From positions 124,001-188,000 of the forward strand of contig JALONN010000008.1 in NCBI GenBank assembly GCA_025454915.1: a DNA stretch of 64,000 bases. Direction: 5' to 3'. Source of the DNA: Raineya sp. Lineage in GTDB: Bacteria; Bacteroidota; Bacteroidia; Cytophagales; Thermonemataceae. The position numbers were made by a program, and so were the translations under genes. The notes under the pieces were generated by a model. That model ran no database searches and was not told the origin of the DNA. It saw only the letters and a program-made list of their open reading frames with translations. Below are positions 1-7,940 of this stretch, in pieces (within the stretch, counting starts at the first letter, position 1; each line of letters starts with the position of its first letter).

Positions 1-30
1 AGATGAGCGTTCGAATCGTTCTGGGGCGAC
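1..30 (+). tRNA. 3' end of a tRNA or tRNA-like gene truncated by the window edge
   Basis: T-arm GAGCG-TTCGAAT-CGTTC followed by a putative acceptor 3' strand TGGGGCG-A; 5' part lies outside the window. Confidence 0.65.
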
Positions 31-42
31 AAAAATATACAT

Positions 43-113
43 TACCCTCTCGTCTAACGGCAGGACAACTCCCTTTGGAGGAGTTAATCGTGGTTCGAAT
101 CCACGGGGGGTAA
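43..113 (+). tRNA. tRNA-Gln (anticodon TTG)
   Basis: Full cloverleaf: acceptor TACCCTC/GGGGGTA, D-stem GTC/GAC, anticodon stem ACTCC/GGAGT with loop CTTTGGA, T-arm CGTGG-TTCGAAT-CCACG. Confidence 0.85.
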
Positions 114-114
114 C

Positions 115-257
115 TTTGGGTGTCGTAAGAAAAAAATACTTCGCTAACGACTCTAGCTTAAGGCTTTGTAGGTTCGAGTCCTACCTGTTTCAATGTAGAA
201 ACAGTGGTGAAATGGTAAACACGGAGAAATAAAGTTTTTTCTAAAAGTAACCCCAAA
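115..257 (+). ncRNA. Candidate Ro60-associated Y-like RNA A, YrlA-type with circularly permuted tRNA-like module
   Basis: Outer stem TTTGGG/CCCAAA, motif GTGTCGTAA...TACTTC, inner stem GAAAAAA/TTTTTTC, 3' motif TAAAAGTAACC; head contains T-arm GTAGG-TTCGAGT-CCTAC, closed acceptor CTGTTTC-AATGTA-GAAACAG, D-arm GTG-AAATGGTAAA-CAC. Confidence 0.8.
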
Positions 258-263
258 ACTTCT

Positions 264-336
264 GCGAAAGTAGCCGAGATGGTCAAGGCACTAGACTGAA
301 AGTCTAGCCATACAGGTTCGAGTCCTGTCTTTCACA
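264..336 (+). tRNA. tRNA-Phe (anticodon GAA)
   Basis: Cloverleaf: acceptor GCGAAAG/CTTTCAC (one C-A mismatch), D-arm GCC...GGC, anticodon stem CTAGA/TCTAG with loop CTGAAAG, T-arm ACAGG-TTCGAGT-CCTGT. Confidence 0.8.
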
Positions 337-337
337 C

Positions 338-468
338 TAACAGTGTCGTAAAAAAGTGTTACTTCATTTCTGCTAGAAATGCCGTAGCTTAATCGAGACA
401 AAGCGTCCTGCTTGCAGGAAGATGCGGTAAAAGCCCGTTGTCAGTCACTTTTTGCTTGTTACCTGTTA
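338..468 (+). ncRNA. Candidate Ro60-associated Y-like RNA B, head module of unclear identity
   Basis: Outer stem TAACAG/CTGTTA, motif GTGTCGTAA...TACTTC, inner stem AAAAAGTG/CACTTTTT, 3' motif GCTTGTTACC; same architecture as RNAs A and C. Confidence 0.75.
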
Positions 469-489
469 AAAAATATATATTCAACTGAT

Positions 490-573
490 TGTGGAGTGTC
501 AGAAGTTGGTATCTGGAAGGTCTCATAAGCCTTTGCTCTTGCCTCGTGGGTTCGAGTCCCACCTCCGCAACCA
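490..573 (+). tRNA. tRNA-Met or Ile2 (anticodon CAT), CCA encoded, about 12-nt variable region
   Basis: Acceptor TGTGGAG/CTCCGCA, D-stem CAGA/TCTG, anticodon stem AAGGT/GCCTT with loop CTCATAA, T-arm GTGGG-TTCGAGT-CCCAC, 3' ACCA. Confidence 0.75.
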
Positions 574-587
574 AAAACATTATAACT

Positions 588-1325
588 ATGAAAGTCTATA
601 TCCAAAAAGTAAAAGAAGGACACCCTGCCACAGTCAATTATTATGTGGCAGGCGAGGGGTTCAGGGCTATGGGCTATGAAATTTGTGATTTTTATAAAGG
701 AAGTGAATTAGAGGGAAATGTCCCTGAAGATGTGGTGGTTGGCTCTATTGATGATGTAAAGGCTGTCTGGAGAAATTTGGGCATAGCCATTCCAGAAGAA
801 ATCAATTATCCAAAGGAATTAGAACCTTTTTTGGGTAGAAAAATCTGGAAATCAACCGTCAATACCATTGCCAATGATCCAGAAAAATGGAATGTATTTA
901 TCAAACCTGCCAAAGCATCTAAAAAGTTCACAGGGGTTTTGGTAAAAAGTACAAAAGATTTGATCGGTTGTGGAGACCAGTTAGAAGATACTGAAATCTG
1001 GTGTTCTGAACCTGTAAATTTTCTCGCAGAATGGAGATGTTTTGTAAGGTATGGAAGAATCATGGATGCCAGAATGTACAAAGGAAACTGGCGATTACAC
1101 TTTGATTATAAAGTAATTGAAGAAGCTGTAAAAGCTTATACAACAGCACCTAAAGCATATGCCATTGATTTTGGACTGACAGACAAAGGTGAAACACTTT
1201 TGGTAGAAGTAAACGATGGATATTCGTTGGGGACTTATGGACTTTTTTACTTAGACTATGCCAAATTACTGGCAACTCGGTGGGCAGAAATCACAAATAC
1301 AATAGATGAGTGCTATTATTTATAA
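588..1325 (+). CDS. ATP-grasp domain protein (R2K/DUF4343-like)
   Basis: MKVYIQKVKEGHP..., FIKPAK, EWRCFV, LLVEVNDGYSLGTYG: ATP-grasp-type motifs; start placed at ATG 588 after the tRNA. Confidence 0.7.
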   Translation: MKVYIQKVKEGHPATVNYYVAGEGFRAMGYEICDFYKGSELEGNVPEDVVVGSIDDVKAVWRNLGIAIPEEINYPKELEPFLGRKIWKSTVNTIANDPEKWNVFIKPAKASKKFTGVLVKSTKDLIGCGDQLEDTEIWCSEPVNFLAEWRCFVRYGRIMDARMYKGNWRLHFDYKVIEEAVKAYTTAPKAYAIDFGLTDKGETLLVEVNDGYSLGTYGLFYLDYAKLLATRWAEITNTIDECYYL

Positions 1326-1327
1326 CT

Positions 1328-1897
1328 ATGAAAACTTATTTGAATGGACGTTTAGTCATATTTTCAGCCTTTTATGATGATGTGTATTGTGATAGGATAT
1401 TTCGGAAATTGTATAACCAAATCAAATGGTTAGATAAAACCTATCAGAATGCAGATGGAAGTATTGTACATTTACCAAGGCTCACAGCCAATTATGGAGA
1501 GCGGTCTTATAATTATTCAGGAATGGTATTTGAGCCTGAGCCTTGGACAGATGTCATGCTGGAACTCAAAAAAGATGCTGAAATATTAGGTCAAGAAACG
1601 TTTAATGCTGCTGTTTTGCAATTATACAGAGATGGGAAAGATAGAGTAAACTGGCATTCTGATGATGATCCATGTGTGGGTAAAAATCCTACAATTGTTT
1701 CAATTTCATTCGGAGAAACAAGGGAGTTTTGGTTTAAAGCCAAAAATGGAATGGGAAATCCACTAAAACTATTAGTAGAAAAAGGAGATGTAATCGTAAT
1801 GCAAGGAACTCTACAACATACACATTTACACCGAGTACCTCCTGAAAATGAAAAAAAAGCGAGAATCAATATTACATTTAGAAACGTGATTCATTAA
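1328..1897 (+). CDS. AlkB-like 2OG-Fe(II) oxygenase (alkylation repair)
   Basis: LQLYRDGKDRVNWHSDDDP...ISFGETREFWF...GDVIVMQGTLQHTHLHRVP...RINITFR: AlkB HxD...H...RxNxTFR signature. Confidence 0.92.
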   Translation: MKTYLNGRLVIFSAFYDDVYCDRIFRKLYNQIKWLDKTYQNADGSIVHLPRLTANYGERSYNYSGMVFEPEPWTDVMLELKKDAEILGQETFNAAVLQLYRDGKDRVNWHSDDDPCVGKNPTIVSISFGETREFWFKAKNGMGNPLKLLVEKGDVIVMQGTLQHTHLHRVPPENEKKARINITFRNVIH

Positions 1898-1933
1898 TTT
1901 AATTGTAAAATGTTAAATTGTAAATATTCAAAT

Positions 1934-2293
1934 ATGAGTGTAATTAGAGATAAAAGTTTTGCTTTAGCGATTAGAATTGTGAAATTATATCAATATCTTA
2001 AAACAGAAAAAACAGAGTTTGTAATGAGTAAACAAATTTTACGCTCTGGAACATCTATTGGAGCAAATATAAGAGAAGCTGAGCAGGCAGAAAGCAAGAA
2101 GGACTTTATCCATAAACTAAGTATTGCTCAAAAAGAAGCAAATGAAACAATTTATTGGTTAGAACTTTTAAGAGCTACAGAATTTATAGATGATAAAAGT
2201 TTTGAATCAATACATCAAGATACAAATGAAGTAATGAAAATTATTTCAAAAAGTATCATTACTTCTAAGAAAAATCTCGCTAAAGGGCAATAA
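1934..2293 (+). CDS. Four-helix bundle protein (23S rRNA intervening-sequence protein family)
   Basis: QILRSGTSIGANIREAEQAESKKDFIHKLSIAQKEANETIYWLELL: family hallmark. Confidence 0.9.
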   Translation: MSVIRDKSFALAIRIVKLYQYLKTEKTEFVMSKQILRSGTSIGANIREAEQAESKKDFIHKLSIAQKEANETIYWLELLRATEFIDDKSFESIHQDTNEVMKIISKSIITSKKNLAKGQ

Positions 2294-2335
2294 AAATAAT
2301 TGAACGTTTACCACTTAGCATTAAACATTATAATT

Positions 2336-3853
2336 ATGAAATTTAATCAAAAAACACAAGGAACAAATACTATAACCAATCATGCAGGTGAAAAAGCTTA
2401 CAAACTGAGTTCTGCATTGGAATTGTATTCTGCAGTGGTTACATCATCTCTTTCAGACCAGTTCTATGAAAAAAATGATGCAAAAGTAGCTCGAATTAAA
2501 GAGTTGATAGCTAAAAATGACCCTGTATTTGTAGCAAAATTGGCTGTATATGCTCGCAAACAAATGAATTTGCGTTCTGTACCTTTGGTATTGGCTGTGG
2601 AACTTGCTAAAATACATGCTGGCGATCAGCTTGTAAGCAAAATGATTAGCCAAATTATAGGACGTGCTGATGAAATCACAGAGATTTTAGCGTATTACCA
2701 AATGGCAAATGCTCGTGATGGAATGAAAAAATTGGGAAAACTTTCCAAACAAGTACAAAAAGGTGTGGCAAATGCTTTCAATAGTTTTGATGAGTATCAG
2801 TTTGCAAAATATAACAGAGCTACTGAAATCAAACTGCGTGATGCTCTGTTTTTGGTACACCCTAAAGCAAAAGATGAGGCACAACAAGCAATTTTCGATA
2901 AAATCGTAAAAGATGAACTCGAAACACCTTACACTTGGGAAGTAGAACTTTCGGTGCTTGGACAAAAAGGTTTTGATAAAAAAGAAGATAAAGAAGCAGC
3001 TTTCAAGGCTAAATGGGAAGAATTGATAGATAGTGGAAAAGTGGGTTATATGGCTACACTTCGTAACCTCCGAAACATTTTGGAGGCACAGGTAAGTCAA
3101 GCTCATGTCGAAAAAGTGGCAAATTATCTTTCTAATGAAAAGGCAGTACAAAACTCAAAACAATTGCCTTTCCGATTCCTTTCAGCATATAGAGAATTGC
3201 AAGGCGTGGTATCTGTACATACAACTACTATCTTGAATGCATTGGAAAATGCTGTTCAGGTAAGTGCTGCAAATATCAAAGGTTTTGATAAAAATACAAA
3301 AGTATTGCTTGCTTGTGATGTTTCGGGTTCTATGCAAACGCCTATTTCTAAAAATAGCAAAGTACAAAATTATGATATAGGTTTGGTGCTTGCGATGCTT
3401 CTGCAAAATGCTTGTGGAAGTGTGATTACAGGAATGTTTGGAGATACTTGGAAAGCCATCAATGTGCCTCAAAATAATATTTTGGCAAATGTGATGGAGT
3501 TTCGTAAACGTGAAGGAGAAGTGGGATACTCTACGAATGGTTATTTGGTTATCAAAGATTTGATTTCTAAAAAATTGGTGATGGATAAAGTGATGATGTT
3601 CACTGACTGCCAAATGTGGAACAGCAATTTCTCTGGAGAAACCATTCCTGCATTGTGGAAAGAGTATAAAAAAATAGCTCCTAATGCTCAATTGTACCTG
3701 TTCGACTTGGCTGGTTACGGACAAATGCCCCTGAATGTGGTCAACAAAGATACATTCTTGATAGCTGGATGGTCTGATAAAGTTTTTGAAGTATTGGAGG
3801 CAATTGAAAACGGAGAGAATGCTCTTTCTAAAATAGAAAGTATAGAATTGTAA
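2336..3853 (+). CDS. TROVE domain protein, bacterial Ro60 orthologue (Rsr-like)
   Basis: MKFNQKTQGTNTITNHAGEKAYKLS..., HEAT-like TROVE region and C-terminal VWA with MIDAS DVSGSMQTP. Confidence 0.92.
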   Translation: MKFNQKTQGTNTITNHAGEKAYKLSSALELYSAVVTSSLSDQFYEKNDAKVARIKELIAKNDPVFVAKLAVYARKQMNLRSVPLVLAVELAKIHAGDQLVSKMISQIIGRADEITEILAYYQMANARDGMKKLGKLSKQVQKGVANAFNSFDEYQFAKYNRATEIKLRDALFLVHPKAKDEAQQAIFDKIVKDELETPYTWEVELSVLGQKGFDKKEDKEAAFKAKWEELIDSGKVGYMATLRNLRNILEAQVSQAHVEKVANYLSNEKAVQNSKQLPFRFLSAYRELQGVVSVHTTTILNALENAVQVSAANIKGFDKNTKVLLACDVSGSMQTPISKNSKVQNYDIGLVLAMLLQNACGSVITGMFGDTWKAINVPQNNILANVMEFRKREGEVGYSTNGYLVIKDLISKKLVMDKVMMFTDCQMWNSNFSGETIPALWKEYKKIAPNAQLYLFDLAGYGQMPLNVVNKDTFLIAGWSDKVFEVLEAIENGENALSKIESIEL

Positions 3854-3863
3854 AATAACCAGT

Positions 3864-3898
3864 AATCCAATGGTTTAAATATGCTAAACCATTGGATT
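3864..3898 (+). terminator. Intrinsic terminator after the Ro60 gene
   Basis: AATCCAATGGTTTA/TAAACCATTGGATT perfect 14-bp stem followed by TT. Confidence 0.75.
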
Positions 3899-3950
3899 TT
3901 AAAGAAAACAAAATTGAAAATAAAATTATAAACCTTAAAAAAACAAAGAA

Positions 3951-4013
3951 ATGAGATTGCTAACAAATGGAATCCCTTTGCACCTAGATAGTGCCTTGGG
4001 AACTTCATTCTGA
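3951..4013 (+). other. Possible 20-aa small ORF or structured RNA upstream of PcfJ-like gene 1
   Basis: ATG...TGA encodes MRLLTNGIPLHLDSALGTSF; overlaps a strong hairpin 4004-4055. Confidence 0.3.
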
Positions 4014-4055
4014 CTCTTCTTTTACTGAATACCCAGATAATAGAGTCAGAGTGAA
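4004..4055 (+). other. Strong 14-bp hairpin upstream of PcfJ-like gene 1
   Basis: TTCATTCTGACTCT pairs with AGAGTCAGAGTGAA (one G-U); 24-nt loop contains GAATACCCAGATAAT. Confidence 0.6.
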
Positions 4056-4098
4056 TCGGATATGTAAAAAATACAGATTTAACTGACTTTATTATTTT

Positions 4099-5367
4099 AT
4101 GGGAAATTCAAAAAATATCCCAAGATATTTAAGACCTGTAGAAATATCTTGGAAAGAAGAGTTTGAAACAGCCATTCAGAAAACTCTTAAAGAATCAGGT
4201 AACAGAAGCAAAAAAACGGCTTTTCGTAAAGAAATAAATTTCGTTTTTGATCAAAAATATACACTGAAAGGTTACGAATATCCTTTTCTGCGTTATTTGG
4301 CAGACTTATGTAAAGAAGCTCAAAGCCACTCATTAACTTATTTTAAAAAGCTTGTGATGTATGTGGAAAAAAATGGACTTTATAACCTGCTCTTAGACGA
4401 AAAATATTTAAAAGCTTTACTAAGAGTTGCAGAAAAAAGTGATTATGCAATCAGAGAGCTGGAAAGATGGAAGCCAAAAGGATATAATGCTGAGAGGCAA
4501 TTTAGACATTTGGTCAATCATCTGTTTGTAAAATACAAACTGGCTAATTTCTGGAATAATGCATGGTTTTCTGGTAATGAATACGAAAGAAGATGGTTTC
4601 TGGAGGTAACAAACGGAGCGTCTATCAGAGATTTTGTAACACAGATAAAGATGACCAAAAAAATGGCTCATATTTTTATCAACACTCCTGATTACATGAA
4701 TATTACAGAGGCTCTGAGATATGCCCAAACTTTAGCTTTTGGAGGAACAGAATATTTGGCTTATTTTATCAATAGAAGCCTGATTGGACGAAATAATTTT
4801 AAGAATGAGGAGTTTTGGAGTTCAGTCATTCAGTTTTTTGCACAAGCGGAAATGTTTGATTACAGACAAATTGAGCATATTGTAGATTACTTATATGCTC
4901 AATATCAGCAAAATCCTCAATACTCTATGAAAGGAAGAACCATACAGGCTTTACTCAGACAAACACATGTATGGCTTTTGGAGCAAAACCTTTTCAATGA
5001 AAGAAAAGGCAGATTCCTTTGGAATACTTGTGGAATTCGCTCTTTCAATTATGTGGGTGTTTTGGGGACATATATTATCAAAGAACTCACATCATCAGGA
5101 GAGTTATATGAAGAAGGTAAAAATCAAAGACACTGCGTGAGTGGATATAGCTGGTCGGCTTATAAAAAGCAATGTGCAATTTTCTCGATGAGAGTAAAAG
5201 AAGGAGAAAAATTTGAACGTGTAATTACTATTGAAATAGATTTAGACCATAACAAAGTTGTGCAAGCCAAAGGAAAGTACAACAGAGCCTTAACGCAACC
5301 TGAAATTGATGTCCTTTTGATGTGGGCAGAACAAGAAAATCTAACAATTGCAAAATGGATATTATAA
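4099..5367 (+). CDS. PcfJ-like domain protein (paralogue 1)
   Basis: C-terminal HCVSGYSWSAYKKQCAIFSMR...KVVQAKGKYNRALTQPE; clear homology to 8561-9847. Confidence 0.8.
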   Translation: MGNSKNIPRYLRPVEISWKEEFETAIQKTLKESGNRSKKTAFRKEINFVFDQKYTLKGYEYPFLRYLADLCKEAQSHSLTYFKKLVMYVEKNGLYNLLLDEKYLKALLRVAEKSDYAIRELERWKPKGYNAERQFRHLVNHLFVKYKLANFWNNAWFSGNEYERRWFLEVTNGASIRDFVTQIKMTKKMAHIFINTPDYMNITEALRYAQTLAFGGTEYLAYFINRSLIGRNNFKNEEFWSSVIQFFAQAEMFDYRQIEHIVDYLYAQYQQNPQYSMKGRTIQALLRQTHVWLLEQNLFNERKGRFLWNTCGIRSFNYVGVLGTYIIKELTSSGELYEEGKNQRHCVSGYSWSAYKKQCAIFSMRVKEGEKFERVITIEIDLDHNKVVQAKGKYNRALTQPEIDVLLMWAEQENLTIAKWIL

Positions 5368-5377
5368 AATTACAACT

Positions 5378-6175
5378 ATGTTATCAGATAAAAAGAGAGT
5401 TTTAATAGTGGGTTTAGAACCCCTTGAAACCACAGAAATTTTAGAAAAAATAGACTGTTTAGCAGTTATTTATGAATACTTGCCTAAAATTAAACTCGTA
5501 GAGGGTGTTTTGTGGGTAGAAAGTAAAACTCATCCTGATAAATTTCTAAAAGTAGACAAGGTAATTTATCATGGAATATTTGATGATGACTTTGATTTTA
5601 TAACGCTGTTAGCTCTTTGGGGAGGTGAATGTTTGCCTGATGCTACAGGGATGATGGATTGCAGACTCAGACACTCAGGACTGGTAAGAGCCTTAAAAGC
5701 AACAAAATTTGGTATTCTACCAAGAGGTATGTCGTTAGAATCTCAAGAATGGTATGCAGAACGTCCTACAGTAGCAAAATGGAGTAACTGGCATTGTGGT
5801 GAAAACAAGGCTAAATTTGAGGGAAACTGGCAAAGCCCTCATGAAATAACACTCTATGAACCATTTATACACGGAGAGGCTGTTCGGATTGTTCTGGTAG
5901 GGGAACAGGCTTGGCAAATTCAGCTTACAGGTGATGACTGGTTAAAATCGATTCATCACCAAGATGCAACTGAAATGCTCATAGATGCGGATTTATTGGA
6001 GGATGCTAAAAATCTGGCTCAATATTTCAATTTAAAAACGGTTGGGATAGATTATATGGTAACATCTAATAATCAGAAGTATTTGCTAGAGGTCAATCAT
6101 ATACCTAATGTAACAGTTTTTTCATTTGTACGAGAAGCATATATCAATTATGTTGTAAATTGGTGCAGAAATTAG
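5378..6175 (+). CDS. ATP-grasp domain protein (possible R2K-type)
   Basis: YEPFIHGEAVRIVLVGEQAWQIQL...DYMVTSNNQKYLLEVNHIPNVT. Confidence 0.65.
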   Translation: MLSDKKRVLIVGLEPLETTEILEKIDCLAVIYEYLPKIKLVEGVLWVESKTHPDKFLKVDKVIYHGIFDDDFDFITLLALWGGECLPDATGMMDCRLRHSGLVRALKATKFGILPRGMSLESQEWYAERPTVAKWSNWHCGENKAKFEGNWQSPHEITLYEPFIHGEAVRIVLVGEQAWQIQLTGDDWLKSIHHQDATEMLIDADLLEDAKNLAQYFNLKTVGIDYMVTSNNQKYLLEVNHIPNVTVFSFVREAYINYVVNWCRN

Positions 6176-6200
6176 AAAAACACCTAAAATTTAAAGATAC

Positions 6201-6872
6201 ATGAACTACAAAATTATCACAGACGAAAAACTGCTTCAGGATTTTATAGACTGGCTTCCAGAACTAAAACCTCAGGAAACCTATTATGTATCTTTACTTG
6301 CTCGAAGCAAATATGCCGAAGGGGTGGGAACTGATAAAGCCCAACTCAAACGTTTTACTTCCAACAAAGAATATCTTTTTGATAAAATCAAACAATTGGA
6401 GTGTGAAGTGGGAGCATACAAACAAAAAGGTAATCCAATACCTCAGGAAGCGTTGGCTTTGTATATTACGCCCAACCCAAGAGATTTGGAAGGTGCTACC
6501 AAAAAATCTTTGGTGAAGTTTGCCGAACTGATTACCAAAGAATACAATGGATACAATCCACATCAGGAAGTGCTTTCGCAAATTCAGCAGTGTTGTAAAA
6601 GAAAAATATACTTCGATTTGGATTTTGATGGAGTAGATATTGGGGAAACCCTTACAGAAGTAAAAAAACACATCAATCCAGAATGCTTGAATGTATTGCA
6701 AACACGGGGAGGTTTTCATTTACTTTTGGAACTCTCTAAAATTGAAAAGCAATACGAAAAAACATGGTATCCAAAAATCACTACTCTTGCAGGTTGTGAT
6801 GTAAAAGGAGATAATTTAATTCCTGTTGTAGGGTGCAGTCAAGGTGGTTTTACACCTCATTTTATCAAATAG
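6201..6872 (+). CDS. Uncharacterised protein with possible archaeo-eukaryotic primase-like motifs
   Basis: IYFDLDFDGVD (DxD-like) followed by LQTRGGFHLLLEL (H motif). Confidence 0.45.
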   Translation: MNYKIITDEKLLQDFIDWLPELKPQETYYVSLLARSKYAEGVGTDKAQLKRFTSNKEYLFDKIKQLECEVGAYKQKGNPIPQEALALYITPNPRDLEGATKKSLVKFAELITKEYNGYNPHQEVLSQIQQCCKRKIYFDLDFDGVDIGETLTEVKKHINPECLNVLQTRGGFHLLLELSKIEKQYEKTWYPKITTLAGCDVKGDNLIPVVGCSQGGFTPHFIK

Positions 6873-6932
6873 ACATAAGAAACAAGAAATTTATACATTA
6901 GAAAAATATCTTGTTTCAAAAAATAAAAAACA

Positions 6933-7925
6933 ATGAGAAAACTTGCTTCTATCCAAAAAATAAAAGCCTTAGACCCAATTCCTGATGCAGATGCTATTAT
7001 GAGAGCAACTGTACTGGGTTGGGAACTGGTCGTCAAAAAAGATGAATTTAAAGAAGGTGAATTGTGTGTTTATTGTGAAATAGACAGCATTTTGCCCAAT
7101 AAACCTGAATTTGAGTTCTTAAAACCACGTGGAATGCGTATCAGAACCATTCGCTTGCGTGGACAGATTTCACAAGGCATTTGTTTTCCTTTGAGTGTGT
7201 TGCCTGAAGGTACACCCATCGAAGAAGATTTGGATGTAACAGATGTTCTGGGAGTTATCAAATATGAGCCTCCTATTCCTGCAATGTTGGCTGGTGTAAT
7301 GAAAAGTACATTCCCGTCTTTTATTCCTAAAACTGACGAAACAAGGGTACAAGTGTTACAAAAAACATTGGACAAATATCAAAACGAAAAATGCTTTGTT
7401 ACTGAAAAATTAGATGGTTCTTCTGTAACATATTACCTGAGAGATGAGGTATTTGGTGTTTGTAGTCGTAATATGGAACTTGAGGCAGATGATGAAAATA
7501 CTTTTTGGGCAGTAGCAAGAACCTTGAATGTAGAAGAAAAACTAAAAAGCTTTGGCAGGAATATTGCTTTACAAGGAGAGTTGATAGGTGAGGGCGTTCA
7601 GGGTAATAAATATGCTCTAAAAGGACAAACAGCAAGGTTTTTTAATATTTATGATATTGATAAATCTGCTTATGTAGATTTCAATGAGTTTGAAAGTATC
7701 CTGAAAACATTGGATTTGCCAAGTGTGCCTATTTTAGAAACAGATTATGCTTTGAGTAATGATATTCATACATTAATTGAAAAATCTAAAATGCGTTCAA
7801 CTCTCAATGATAAAGTTTGGGCTGAAGGTATCGTGATACGTCCTCTAGAAGAACGCCACGAAAGAAATGTTGGTAGAGTATCTTTCAAAGCCATCAATCC
7901 AGAGTTTTTATTGAAATATGAATAG
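6933..7925 (+). CDS. RNA ligase, DRB0094/Rnl5 family
   Basis: CFVTEKLDGSSVTYYLRD nucleotidyltransferase motif I, CSRNMEL, WAEGIVIRP...SFKAINPEFLLKY, with N-terminal OB-like domain typical of the DraRnl family. Confidence 0.88.
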   Translation: MRKLASIQKIKALDPIPDADAIMRATVLGWELVVKKDEFKEGELCVYCEIDSILPNKPEFEFLKPRGMRIRTIRLRGQISQGICFPLSVLPEGTPIEEDLDVTDVLGVIKYEPPIPAMLAGVMKSTFPSFIPKTDETRVQVLQKTLDKYQNEKCFVTEKLDGSSVTYYLRDEVFGVCSRNMELEADDENTFWAVARTLNVEEKLKSFGRNIALQGELIGEGVQGNKYALKGQTARFFNIYDIDKSAYVDFNEFESILKTLDLPSVPILETDYALSNDIHTLIEKSKMRSTLNDKVWAEGIVIRPLEERHERNVGRVSFKAINPEFLLKYE

Positions 7926-7940
7926 ATTTTTTTAAAACAT

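Noticed and set aside
115-468. Retron-like or group II intron RNA
   Set aside because: No reverse transcriptase in the window; scaffold plus Ro60 neighbour explains the structure better.
389-580. 63-aa minus-strand ORF containing VAEVGLEPTRQ
   Set aside because: This is the familiar spurious translation antisense to tRNA genes.
489-587. N-terminal extension of the first ATP-grasp ORF (start 489)
   Set aside because: The extension translates the tRNA-Met gene; ATG 588 is the plausible start.
2687-3724. Long minus-strand ORFs antisense to Ro60
   Set aside because: Low-complexity Phe/Ile/Ser-rich translations typical of antisense to AT-rich coding sequence.
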